NCBI GenBank assembly: GCA_007135845.1
Contig: SLIC01000045.1
Span: forward strand, 1-13,358
Direction of reading: 5' to 3'
Length of the DNA stretch: 13,358 nucleotides
Source: Candidatus Brevefilum sp.
Lineage (GTDB): Bacteria; Chloroflexota; Anaerolineae; Anaerolineales; Anaerolineaceae
Below the pieces are notes generated by a model. The model worked only from the letters and a program-made list of their open reading frames with translations. It was not told the DNA's origin and made no database searches. Position numbers and translations under genes: made by a program. Positions 1 through 6,813 of this stretch are shown here, piece after piece (position 1 is the first letter of the stretch; each line of letters opens with the position of its first letter).

Positions 1-62
1 ATGACGGAAGACCGAGGACCGACGACCGAAGACGGCCTAACGATCCCTGGTCTCCGGTCCTC
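1..62. repeat. GACCGNN-type heptanucleotide repeats with inverted copy
   Basis: Five units in exact 7-bp phase start at 3, 10, 17, 24 and 31 (GACGGAA, GACCGAG, GACCGAC, GACCGAA, GACGGCC). Related units in opposite orientation follow at about 44-62. As a result GAGGACCG (14-21) and CGGTCCTC (55-62) form a perfect 8-bp inverted repeat just after the stop of the UPF0104 gene. It could fold on the transcript end, but it lacks a U tract. The block may extend beyond the window edge. Confidence 0.68.
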
Positions 63-64
63 TG

Positions 65-1099
65 TTATACTTTGCTTTCACCTTTCAACTTAAGCCTGTG
101 TCCCATCCACACCGCAAACAGCGCGCCAAAGCCCATGAGGGGGCCAAAGGCGACCAGGTACAAGAGCAGACTGTACGAGAGGGCTGTGCTCTTTCCAACA
201 CCAAAGGCCGCCATGGCCAGGATCACCAGGTACTGGAACACACCCAGCTTGCCCGGTGTGGAGGGCACCGAGATACCCACTTGCAGCACCAGCAATAAGA
301 ACAAAGGCGTTGCCAAGGGCAGCGTCAATCCCATGGCGCGCATCAGGATCCCGTTGACGGCTGCACCCATGCCCCAAATTAGCAATGACCAACCTTGCAG
401 CTGCACGCCGATTAGCGGCGCGGCGAACACATCTAAACCCTGTAAAGCCTGGTCTAGGATAGATTGCAAACGGACATACCACTTATCAGGCAGGAAGCGT
501 AAAAGGATCGACAGCCAACCCAACAGCCGCTTGCGGGTAAAAAACAGCAGCAGGGACAGGCCAAACAAGCCCAGCGCCAATAGGATGAAGCCCTGGCTTG
601 ACTCTCGGAACCAGTCCGGCAGACCCACCAACAAAGGTAGCACCAGCAAGAACGTCAGCAGCGCCAGCATGTCGAGGAGCTTTTCGACCGCGATGCTGCC
701 CAGGGTGCGGGCTGCCCGGGCTTCACGCACCAGGTAGAGCCGTGCCAACTCTCCTGCACGCAAGGGTACCAACACATTCAGTGCCTGGCTGATGAACAAT
801 ACCCCCGAAAGGTGACCGATGTCTTGAGCTTGCTGGTCGGGGTAATAAAGCAAACGCCAGCGGGCAGCGCGGGCTATCGTTCCCAGTGTAGAAAGCAGCA
901 AAGCCAGCCCGACCCAGCCCCATCCCAGCCCGCGCAGCGCCTCCCGGACCTCAACCAGTGAAACATCCCTAAAGGCCAACCACAGGAACAGCGCTGCCAG
1001 GGCTGCACCCAGCACAAGCTGCCAGATGCGCAGATGTGCGCGAGCCCAGTCGCGCCAGCCTGAATTGAGATCTAAAGTGTTATGCTTATTAGTGTCCAT
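65..1099 (-). CDS. LPG-synthase-TM / UPF0104 family integral membrane protein
   Basis: A 344-residue polytopic membrane protein with about eight hydrophobic helices, homologous to the transmembrane flippase-like part of lysylphosphatidylglycerol synthase (PF03706) but without the C-terminal synthase domain. The family segment NVLVPLRAGELARLYLVRE and, after a short gap, SIAVEKLLDMLALL are conserved (P-x-RAGE-x-x-R and VEK-x-x-D). The segment SVPSTPGKLGVFQYL near the C-terminus matches the second conserved 'PGGLG..E' region. The role is unknown; lipid or lipid-linked substrate movement is a family-level guess, and neighbouring genes point to envelope polymers. The frame is open back to 1213, but those 38 residues are encoded by heptanucleotide repeats and hairpins, so the ATG at 1099 (MDTNKHNTL) is taken as the start. 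No clear Shine-Dalgarno sequence precedes it. Confidence 0.85.
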   Translation of the reverse strand: MDTNKHNTLDLNSGWRDWARAHLRIWQLVLGAALAALFLWLAFRDVSLVEVREALRGLGWGWVGLALLLSTLGTIARAARWRLLYYPDQQAQDIGHLSGVLFISQALNVLVPLRAGELARLYLVREARAARTLGSIAVEKLLDMLALLTFLLVLPLLVGLPDWFRESSQGFILLALGLFGLSLLLFFTRKRLLGWLSILLRFLPDKWYVRLQSILDQALQGLDVFAAPLIGVQLQGWSLLIWGMGAAVNGILMRAMGLTLPLATPLFLLLVLQVGISVPSTPGKLGVFQYLVILAMAAFGVGKSTALSYSLLLYLVAFGPLMGFGALFAVWMGHRLKLKGESKV

Positions 1100-1109
1100 A
1101 ATTGCTTGT

Positions 1110-1144
1110 AGTTGGTAGAGGGTAGTCGGAAGCTCGTAGCTTGG
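1110..1144. repeat. AGYTNNN-type heptanucleotide repeats upstream of the UPF0104 gene
   Basis: Five 7-bp units in exact phase start at 1110, 1117, 1124, 1131 and 1138: AGTTGGT, AGAGGGT, AGTCGGA, then AGCTCGT and AGCTTGG. The block ends 10 bp before the ATG at 1099. The first three units closely match those in front of the TPR gene (4287-4307), in the same order and orientation. Confidence 0.68.
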
Positions 1145-1171
1145 CCAACGCCCGTTGGCGTTTGGCACTTC

Positions 1172-1197
1172 GCTGGTGCGGGTTGAGCCCGCCCAGC
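1172..1197. repeat. Strong intergenic stem-loop
   Basis: GCTGG (1172-1176) plus GCGGG (1178-1182) pair with CCCGC (1188-1192) plus CCAGC (1193-1197). This gives 10 G+C-rich base pairs with one bulged T and a 5-nt loop. A second perfect inverted repeat, GCCAACG (1144-1150) and CGTTGGC (1153-1159), lies next to it. Neither is followed by a T run on either strand. Both lie in the minus-strand leader before the start at 1099. Confidence 0.6.
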
Positions 1198-1219
1198 TTG
1201 TAGCTGGCAGCAAAAGAAT

Positions 1220-1261
1220 GACCGGGGACCGATGACCGACGACCGGGGATGGGGGACCAGT
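1220..1261. repeat. GACCGNN-type heptanucleotide repeats
   Basis: Six 7-bp units in exact phase start at 1220, 1227, 1234, 1241, 1248 and 1255. The first four are GACCGGG, GACCGAT, GACCGAC and GACCGGG; the last two are diverged (GATGGGG, GACCAGT). Two more units of the same family lie at 1302-1308 and 1309-1315. No coding function is apparent. Confidence 0.72.
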
Positions 1262-1324
1262 CCACCTTCGCTACTCACCGGGGGTTCCGCTACGCTCCAG
1301 GGACAGAAGACGGAGGCGAGCCAT

Positions 1325-1359
1325 CCCCCTCTCTCGCGGGGAGAGGTTAGGTGAGGGGG
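1325..1359. repeat. GC-rich hairpin repeat
   Basis: CCTCTC (1328-1333) pairs with GAGAGG (1341-1346) across a 7-nt loop. Alternatively CCCCCTC (1325-1331) pairs with GAGGGGG (1353-1359), so two mutually exclusive stems are possible. The pattern of C-rich and G-rich arms resembles dispersed intergenic repeats that I associate with Anaerolineae genomes; this is recollection, not a search. It follows the ligase stop on the transcript but has no U tract, so I do not call it a terminator. Confidence 0.5.
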
Positions 1360-1362
1360 GTA

Positions 1363-1423
1363 AGTTGGTAGTTGGTAGAAAAAATAACTCTAAGTTCTAA
1401 GCTCTACATTCTAAGTTCTAACT
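1363..1423. repeat. AGYTNNN-type heptanucleotide repeats
   Basis: Two perfect copies of AGTTGGT lie at 1363-1369 and 1370-1376. After a short A-rich stretch come five units in exact phase starting at 1389, 1396, 1403, 1410 and 1417 (TCTAAGT, TCTAAGC and variants; in the shifted register AGTTCTA/AGCTCTA). The minus-strand stop codon of the ligase gene (1413-1411) falls inside the fourth of these units. Confidence 0.7.
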
Positions 1424-3051
1424 TCCGTCCCCGGTCCCCGGTCTTCTGTCTTTATCCCGTCTTCGGTCAATTCAACAGCCATCACTTTTGAACGCTTTAA
1501 AAATGTATCCTCATACACACCCACCAGCAACACACCCAACGCAATGCCACCGACCACCGCCAGCAGGAGGCTGAGGATGGTATTGGTGTGCACAAATGCC
1601 ACCGCCACGACGGAGACGCCAACCCAACCGGCAAAGCCCTGGAACATGAAGGCCAGCCAGGCTTTGAGATGCTCCCACCGACCTAGAGAAACCTGCCTGG
1701 GTGCCTGGTACTGTTCACAAAAGTGCCCGCGATGAATGTACAATGCAGCCCCCAGGCCGAGGTAGATCCAAAACAGGGCGGCCAGCTTGCTGCCCAACAT
1801 GAAGGCGTCCATGATGCCGAACACCTGGTGGGCAAGCATACCGCCGGCCAATCCAGCCAGCACGGCTTTGACCTGCCGTCCGGCATAGGGCCAGGTCCGG
1901 ACGACCATGGCAGCGAAGCCGCCCAGCAGCGCGGCGTAGAGCACAAGGCCGGGCAATCCCAGGTCGGTGGCCACCACCAGGAACTGGTTGTGCGCATGCG
2001 ATAAAGTGAAGGTTTCGGTAGGCTCAGAGAAGATATAGAACATATTTATCAGGGCACTGTAAGTCCCAATACCAGTACCCGAGATCGGAAAATCCTGCAC
2101 CAGGTAAAGCGCTCGTTCAAAGATCCCCAATCTCTGTGTTATCGTAAACCCATCTCTTGTATCAAGAAACCTAATCACATTTGTTATATTTGCCTCAGCC
2201 AAAAACCACCAACCGAGCAATGCATTGAAGAACAGGACCGGAATCGCCCAGAGGAAGCGTCGTTCATGCCAAATGGCCGCCGCCAGCACGCCGACCAAGG
2301 CTGCTACCATTCCGCCGCGTGATTGGGTCAGCAGCAGAGTGAACAGCACCATCAGCAAAGAAAGAATCACCAGGATTCTATAAGCGATCTTCAAGGGACG
2401 CGAATCTCGCCGCCAATCCCAAATACGGGCCAGGCTAAAGCCACCCCGATCCCACAGAAGGCTGAACAGGAACGGAATCAAGAAGGCCAATGCACCACCA
2501 ACCAGGTTGGCTTGAATCCCACCATCCTGCGAACGAGGGACGCCTTCCACCAAGCGCGGCAGGGCGTCATACACACGCGGTAATTCAATAACCTTGATTG
2601 AAGACCAATCCGTACCCACCAGGCCCAGCCCGGCGATTGCTACCGACAGCGCGACCAACGCCAACAGCGCCAGGTGTAACCGGCCGCGAATGTTGACAAA
2701 TTGGGCAATGATGTAGAACAAAGCCGCACCGAGGATCACACCATAAATTTTCGGGATTGTGTCACCACGGTCAATCGTGACGGCCAGATTGAGGGGCATC
2801 AGCACCAGAAGACCGAGGATGGGAAGGTCGAGGGGTGTGGAACGGCGCCAGCCGGCCAGCGCCCAATGGGCCAGCCCCAAGATAGCCAGACCGGCCAGCC
2901 AGGTTAGGGGCACTCGGTCTCGCGCCATCAATAGCGCATAGAGCGCAGCAGTGAGGGTGAACATCCCCACCAATAAAGCATTAATGCCTACTTTGTGTAA
3001 ACGCGTCTTGCGGTTATCCTGCCAGGTGGGGGTGTGGGAATCATTTAGCAT
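1411..3051 (-). CDS. O-antigen ligase / Wzy polymerase family membrane protein (Wzy_C, PF04932)
   Basis: A 546-residue integral membrane protein with about 12-14 hydrophobic helices. The Wzy_C core is clear: LLTQSRGGMVAALVG (~240-254), which holds the Arg245 equivalent to the essential arginine of WaaL; a periplasmic/extracytoplasmic loop with QRLGIFERALYLVQDFPISGTGIGTY (~306-331); and SHAHNQFLVVATDLGLPGLVLY (~351-372), with His352/His354 matching the catalytic histidine region. Members transfer or polymerise undecaprenol-linked glycans; ligase and polymerase cannot be separated by sequence. Two extra helices lie at ~465-515. The start is well supported: GGAGAA at 3064-3059, inside the end of the TPR gene, lies 7 nt before the ATG, so translation is coupled. 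The last ~16 residues (from ~531) are encoded by heptanucleotide repeats, and the TAG stop lies in a repeat unit. G+C drops from 84/120 at 1861-1980 to 78/180 at 2041-2220. Confidence 0.92.
   Translation of the reverse strand: MLNDSHTPTWQDNRKTRLHKVGINALLVGMFTLTAALYALLMARDRVPLTWLAGLAILGLAHWALAGWRRSTPLDLPILGLLVLMPLNLAVTIDRGDTIPKIYGVILGAALFYIIAQFVNIRGRLHLALLALVALSVAIAGLGLVGTDWSSIKVIELPRVYDALPRLVEGVPRSQDGGIQANLVGGALAFLIPFLFSLLWDRGGFSLARIWDWRRDSRPLKIAYRILVILSLLMVLFTLLLTQSRGGMVAALVGVLAAAIWHERRFLWAIPVLFFNALLGWWFLAEANITNVIRFLDTRDGFTITQRLGIFERALYLVQDFPISGTGIGTYSALINMFYIFSEPTETFTLSHAHNQFLVVATDLGLPGLVLYAALLGGFAAMVVRTWPYAGRQVKAVLAGLAGGMLAHQVFGIMDAFMLGSKLAALFWIYLGLGAALYIHRGHFCEQYQAPRQVSLGRWEHLKAWLAFMFQGFAGWVGVSVVAVAFVHTNTILSLLLAVVGGIALGVLLVGVYEDTFLKRSKVMAVELTEDGIKTEDRGPGTEVRT
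1423..1468. repeat. GACCGNN-type heptanucleotide repeats inside the 3' end of the ligase gene
   Basis: On the minus strand, units of the GACCGNN family lie in 7-bp phase at 1423-1429, 1430-1436, 1437-1443 and 1444-1450 (GACGGAA, two copies of GACCGGG, GACAGAA). After an 11-bp step another unit follows at 1462-1468 (GACCGAA). Because 7 is not a multiple of 3, the repeat is read in changing frames and yields the low-complexity tail of the ligase. Confidence 0.7.
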
Positions 3052-3055
3052 GGCG

Positions 3056-4279
3056 TTATTCTCCGCCCGTCAGGCGGTTAACACCGCGTTGTGCCGTTGA
3101 ATTATTTGGACTTACAATTAGCGCTTGCTGAAAAGCAGCTAGAGCATCGTCCAATCTCCCTAATTCCTCATACATCCAACCAGCTCGATTGAAAATACGA
3201 ACGTCATTCGGGTTGAGCAAGGCCGCCGTTTCAATTGCTTGGATTGCTTGATCAGGATCATCATGATCCCAAAAAGCCGTAGCAATGTGATAATAAGGCC
3301 ACCAGGAGTCAGGATGCGTTTCCATTACCCTTTCATACTCAATGAGGGCCAGATTAAATTGCCCAGTATCACTGAGCAGGTTAGCGTAAGTAAGGCCAAG
3401 ATTTAACCCGCCCGGATATCGTTCACTTGCCTTCCTATACCACTCGATTGCTTTCTCAGGTTGTTCCTCACGCATCCAAATTCGCCCGATCGCAAGGAAG
3501 CCTTCACTGCGAGTTGGTGCAGCGCGGATTGCCTCTGAAAAATAAGCGATAGCAGTTTCTACATCACCGGATTTATTATAAACAAGCCAACCCAAGCTGA
3601 TCCAGGCATTATAATCGCTTGGGTCATCGATCAAGGCGCTCCGGTAAGCGGTTTCCTCTCCTTCCGCGTCGCCTACATCACGGCGCAACTCACCTAACAA
3701 GCGCCACCATGATGTGCGATCATCAGATAACGGGTAAGTGTCAAGCGCACGTTCTAGGAGTGTTTCTGCCTCCTGAATATTGTTATGCTGCTGAAGTAAT
3801 CTGGCCAATTCAATTGTAAAACGCTCCGGATCAACAGCATAAGCAAATCGGTAAGCCTGGGCTGCAAGATCAATGTCACCAGCATCCTGAGCTGCCTTGG
3901 CAGCTTTCACCAGCTGACTTGTGAAACCAATCTCCTGCCAAAGCTCAAACGCAAAGAGCGGCTGAACATCCTGATAATAGGCCTGGGCTAAGGTGTTTAA
4001 TGTATAGGGATCTCGCCATTCCCCCAGGAAGGAGAGCCAATTAAAGGCCTCCTGGATATCACCCTGTAACAGCGCTAGGCGGGCCAGCCATTGGTAGGCA
4101 TGGGGATGGGCAGCAGGGCGGGGCGTGGGTGCCTGGCCCCTGCCAAAGGCAGCCTCGGCTGCCGCCACAGACCACAGGTTGTGCTCCAACGCGGCTCGGG
4201 TGCTGCTAGGTGCCGCAATCAAAATAGCACATAGGGTAAGAACGATGAGAGAGATGATCAGATTTGAGTGTGTTTTCAT
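3056..4279 (-). CDS. Secreted or membrane-anchored TPR-repeat protein
   Basis: A 407-residue protein. Residues ~7-24 are a hydrophobic helix (NLIISLIVLTLCAILIAA) followed by SSTRA-A, which fits a signal peptide or signal anchor, so the rest probably lies outside the cytoplasm. From about residue 140 onward there are successive 34-residue TPR-like helical pairs, for example DIDLAAQAYRFAYAVDPE, GDVETAIAYFSEAIRAAP, EQPEKAIEWYRKASERYP, DPDQAIQAIETAALLNPN and GRLDDALAAFQQALIVSPN. TPRs bind proteins or peptides; with an O-antigen ligase-family gene 4 bp downstream, a scaffold or chain-length role in polysaccharide assembly is plausible but inferred. Such TPR/Wzy_C pairings are common in bacterial envelopes. 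The first ~70 codons are GC-rich (86/120 G+C at 4081-4200), while the body is much lower (47/120 over 3541-3600 and 3781-3840). A heptanucleotide repeat block ends 7 bp before the start codon. Confidence 0.85.
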   Translation of the reverse strand: MKTHSNLIISLIVLTLCAILIAAPSSTRAALEHNLWSVAAAEAAFGRGQAPTPRPAAHPHAYQWLARLALLQGDIQEAFNWLSFLGEWRDPYTLNTLAQAYYQDVQPLFAFELWQEIGFTSQLVKAAKAAQDAGDIDLAAQAYRFAYAVDPERFTIELARLLQQHNNIQEAETLLERALDTYPLSDDRTSWWRLLGELRRDVGDAEGEETAYRSALIDDPSDYNAWISLGWLVYNKSGDVETAIAYFSEAIRAAPTRSEGFLAIGRIWMREEQPEKAIEWYRKASERYPGGLNLGLTYANLLSDTGQFNLALIEYERVMETHPDSWWPYYHIATAFWDHDDPDQAIQAIETAALLNPNDVRIFNRAGWMYEELGRLDDALAAFQQALIVSPNNSTAQRGVNRLTGGE

Positions 4280-4996
4280 GTAATTAAGTTGGTAGAAGAT
4301 AGTCGGTAGAATACAATTTGATGCTGAAAGCTCAAAGCTTATAGGCGTTTAGTGAGCATAGAATGAAATTAGATGATCGTTATCCCTTTTTTAAATTTGG
4401 TATTAAGATAAACAGGAAAATTATCATTCAAAACAAGTAACTATTCAGGTAGTCCTGATGAAAACTAGGGTGTGTGGAGTGTCAGTGAAGCAAATCCATT
4501 ACAAACCCTTAATTTGATAACTACTTATGTAATTACTCAGCCTGCAAGGGAATCGAGAGGGCAGTCTGAGAACAAACAAAAATTATACAATTTTAAGAAA
4601 AATAAGCAATAGGTAGGTGGATGTAATTTATTCACAGTGCCAACAGGCAAAGTGATCTTGTGACTTACGAAGCTGAACATAGTAAAGAAAGGTAGGAATA
4701 GTCACATTAGGAAAAGGCTAACGGCTATTGCCGGTCATGCAACCAAGTATTAGTCAATAAATGCACCTGATCTTAAAGATTTTTTTAATTATCTCCTGAT
4801 TGAAGTAAATTAGGTGCTATCGATAACTTGATGGGCGATTATTTTTATCACCTAACCGCCTTATGTTCCAGCAACGACAGTGAGATGGAGCAGTTGCCCA
4901 ACTCAAAGTGCGATTCGCAGAGATTGCTTTGCGAGGAGAGATGGGTTTTTATACTTTCATCTAATTCTACCGTACCCGGTTGTCGACCTCTGCTAT
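4280..4996. other. 717-bp intergenic region without a supported gene
   Basis: Mostly AT-rich sequence between the VanZ-like pseudogene and the TPR gene. Short plus-strand frames at 4828-5158 overlap the VanZ remnant and show no family signature, so I do not call them. I see no tRNA, transposase fragment or convincing terminator. The left end is a heptanucleotide repeat block (4287-4342), listed separately. A weak minus-strand promoter-like pair (TTGAGC and TATTCT, 16 bp apart) lies within that block, in front of the TPR gene. Around 4915-4940 there is a small hairpin (TCGCA 4915-4919 with TGCGA 4930-4934). Confidence 0.5.
4287..4342. repeat. Heptanucleotide repeat block upstream of the TPR gene
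   Basis: Eight consecutive 7-bp units in exact phase from 4287 to 4342. Units beginning AG occur at 4287, 4294, 4301, 4308, 4329 and 4336, with AGTTGGT, AGTCGGT and AGCTCAA as examples; two diverged units (4315, 4322) lie between. The block starts 7 bp upstream of the TPR start codon. Its first three units match in order the block in front of the other membrane-protein start at 1099. The family resembles the short tandemly repeated repetitive sequences (STRR heptamers) described in cyanobacteria. Confidence 0.7.
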
Positions 4997-5404
4997 TTAA
5001 TTATCATTTTTCATCGCGAAAATATTCAACCCCATATCCGCCTCTTTCGTGATAGACATAAAACCAATCCTTTCAAACACGCGTTCGGGGATCAACTGCT
5101 GGTAGATCTCATTAAAGAAGCCGAAGGCAGTACAAAGCGCAAGCGCCAGAATAAATAAAACTGGCGATATCTGCTCACTACCTGCTAATACCCGCCCGAC
5201 CAGGAAACCCAGGACGGCGTAAAGGCTGAAGTGAATGATAAAACTGACCAGCGTTACGCCGCCCACCCCCAGGACCTCCAAGGCCTGCAGGAAGGAAGCT
5301 TATTCTGAGGGTGTAACTTCGAGAGGTCTAGGAATCGATGAAACCAGCATGATCAGGACAGCCCAGATCAAAACTGGAACATAAGGTGAAATGAAGGATA
5401 TCAT
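4997..5404 (-). pseudogene. VanZ-like membrane protein, interrupted by an in-frame stop
   Basis: Reading one frame from an ATG at 5404 gives an N-terminal segment containing YVPVLIWAVLIMLVSSIP, a typical VanZ first transmembrane helix. Codon 35 is TAA (5302-5300). The same frame then continues without a shift into HFSLYAVLGFLVGRVLAG (TM2), ALALCTAFGFFNEIYQQLIPER (TM3 with the conserved D/N-E-x-x-Q) and stops at 4997. So a single nonsense codon, one substitution away from CAA, splits an otherwise continuous gene. The C-terminal D-x-x-A-N-x-x-G helix expected in VanZ is missing; the last ~25 residues do not resemble the family. Both points argue for a decayed gene. VanZ-like proteins are small membrane proteins, one of which affects teicoplanin resistance; most have no known role. 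It sits 14 bp behind the glycosyltransferase, probably once co-transcribed. A sequencing error at the TAA cannot be excluded. Confidence 0.72.
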
Positions 5405-5418
5405 ATATTGTTTTTATA

Positions 5419-6558
5419 CTAATCTAATTTTTTTATTATTTTAGAGTTTACTTTATGCACATCATATTTTTCTTCAGCAATTCGCCGTGATTCTCGACCC
5501 ATCCTGGCAGCATCATCAGGATGTTCAATCATCCAAATCATCTTCTCAGCCAAAGCATCGGCATCTTTGATCGGCACCAAAAAACCGTTAACTCCATCAA
5601 CAACCGTCTCCCGGCAGCCGGGCCAATCTGTGGTGATAATGGGCCTGCCCATCGCCATTGCCTCCAGGTTCGTGCGGGGGACACCCTCTCGGTAATAAGA
5701 GGGTAAAACGAAAACCCTGCTTTTAGCAAGATACGGACGCACATCATCAACCCGTCCAATATAATCGATATATCCCTCACGAATAGCTTTATCAAACTCC
5801 CCAGAGTTTATCTGTTGATCATCATCATCCATAGGACCAATCAATCGAAAAACACTGTTAGGATACAAGGCTTTTACGGTTTTAGCAGCTTGAATGAATT
5901 CATTAACTCCTTTATCACCTGTTATCCGGCATATCATTGTGAAAACAGGTTTTGGCGAAAGTGGAACAATATTGAATTTCTCTAAATTAACGCCAGAGCC
6001 ATTGATTAATCCATAATTTTTTCTCAAGAATAAATTTTTTTCACTTAGTAATTTCAAATCATCCGGATTTTGAACAAATACGAAATCTGCTAAAGCCATT
6101 GAAAAACGCAAAAGTGGATACGAGATTAGTTTAATTAATAAACCTTGAATTCCTTTTAATTGAAATAGGCGTCCTGAACCGTTTACAATACAGATGATCT
6201 TTTTTACATGAGATAGTTTTCCTGCAATCACGAGAGTAGGAAATGTCCTAATCCCCTTTATTACCAGTGCATCAAATTTATGATTTGAAAATACATTCCT
6301 TGTTTGGAGTAATGCAAATAGTTCTGAAATTGGATTTTTATTAATCCTTTTCAAAGGCAACGGTACATAAAAAATTCCGTAATCATCGTAAACAGGATGC
6401 AAATCACCATTATGATCATATCCCATTAGGTAAACAGAAAAACCTGCTTTTTTCAGACTAAAAATGAGTTCTGGTCTGGAAATACTGCTTGATTTATTTA
6501 AAGCAGGTAAAGGGATTCCAATTATTTTGGTTTTTGAGTTTTCAATATTTTCTAACAT
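5419..6558 (-). CDS. Glycosyltransferase family 4 (GT-B fold)
   Basis: A 379-residue cytoplasmic or membrane-associated retaining glycosyltransferase that would add a sugar from a nucleotide donor to a polysaccharide or lipid-linked intermediate. The N-terminal acceptor domain (1-190) has Rossmann-like strands and ends with INGSGVNLEKF (~185-195). The C-terminal donor domain starts with FTMICRITGDKGVNEFIQAA (~206-225), which holds the R...KG phosphate-binding pair, then VFVLPSYYREGVPRTNLEAMAMGRP, with the E-x7-E motif at Glu291 and Glu299, and GCRETVVDGVNGFLV. The family resembles PglA-like and capsule/exopolysaccharide GT4 enzymes; donor and acceptor cannot be assigned. Base composition is sharply mosaic: 11/60 G+C at 6001-6060 but 69/120 at 5581-5700, which encodes the donor-site motif. 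A broken VanZ-like gene begins 14 bp after its stop. Confidence 0.9.
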   Translation of the reverse strand: MLENIENSKTKIIGIPLPALNKSSSISRPELIFSLKKAGFSVYLMGYDHNGDLHPVYDDYGIFYVPLPLKRINKNPISELFALLQTRNVFSNHKFDALVIKGIRTFPTLVIAGKLSHVKKIICIVNGSGRLFQLKGIQGLLIKLISYPLLRFSMALADFVFVQNPDDLKLLSEKNLFLRKNYGLINGSGVNLEKFNIVPLSPKPVFTMICRITGDKGVNEFIQAAKTVKALYPNSVFRLIGPMDDDDQQINSGEFDKAIREGYIDYIGRVDDVRPYLAKSRVFVLPSYYREGVPRTNLEAMAMGRPIITTDWPGCRETVVDGVNGFLVPIKDADALAEKMIWMIEHPDDAARMGRESRRIAEEKYDVHKVNSKIIKKLD

Positions 6559-6813
6559 AAATCCATGAATTAGACTGTTATTACTATAACCATGTCAGCA
6601 AACAAACATTTTCGCATTTTATTTTAAGGGAAAATCACAGTGTACATTGATATTCATACTGATGGAGATAAGTAAGACAACAGCCTGCAAGCCTAAGTGG
6701 TCACTGATCAATCAAAGCTAGACGTCGATCGGTTTTTATCTGCCAAATGTCGTAAGTTTATTAAAACCCCTTTACGATTCAAGAAGTTTACCAGTTAGAG
6801 ATTTCTGATTTTC

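Larger units (their letters stand above)
1100..1410. other. 311-bp repeat-filled intergenic region
   Basis: The space between the ligase stop and the UPF0104 start consists almost wholly of repeats: heptanucleotide blocks at 1110-1144, 1220-1261, 1302-1315 and 1363-1410, and hairpins at 1144-1159, 1172-1197 and 1325-1359. Frames through it are repeat-encoded and not counted as genes. Confidence 0.65.

Noticed and set aside
72..737. Long plus-strand open frame (221 codons) opposite the UPF0104 gene
   Set aside because: It is antisense to a clear membrane-protein family match; the translation is low-complexity and rich in Arg, Lys and Ser, with no family signature.
1100..1213. N-terminal extension of the UPF0104 frame back to an ATG at 1213
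   Set aside because: The 38 extra residues are encoded by heptanucleotide repeats and hairpins and do not look like a family N-terminus; the ATG at 1099 is a better start.
1..1468. Repeat blocks as a possible CRISPR array
   Set aside because: The units are 7 bp with no spacers of constant length and no cas genes; they are tandem heptamers.
4915..4940. Hairpin near 4915-4940 as a terminator or dispersed-repeat copy
   Set aside because: The stem is only 5 bp with no adjacent U tract, and similarity to known dispersed repeats is too partial to claim.
4828..5158. Two overlapping plus-strand frames of 74 and 92 codons
   Set aside because: They run over the VanZ remnant on the other strand, have no recognisable domain and no clear ribosome-binding site.
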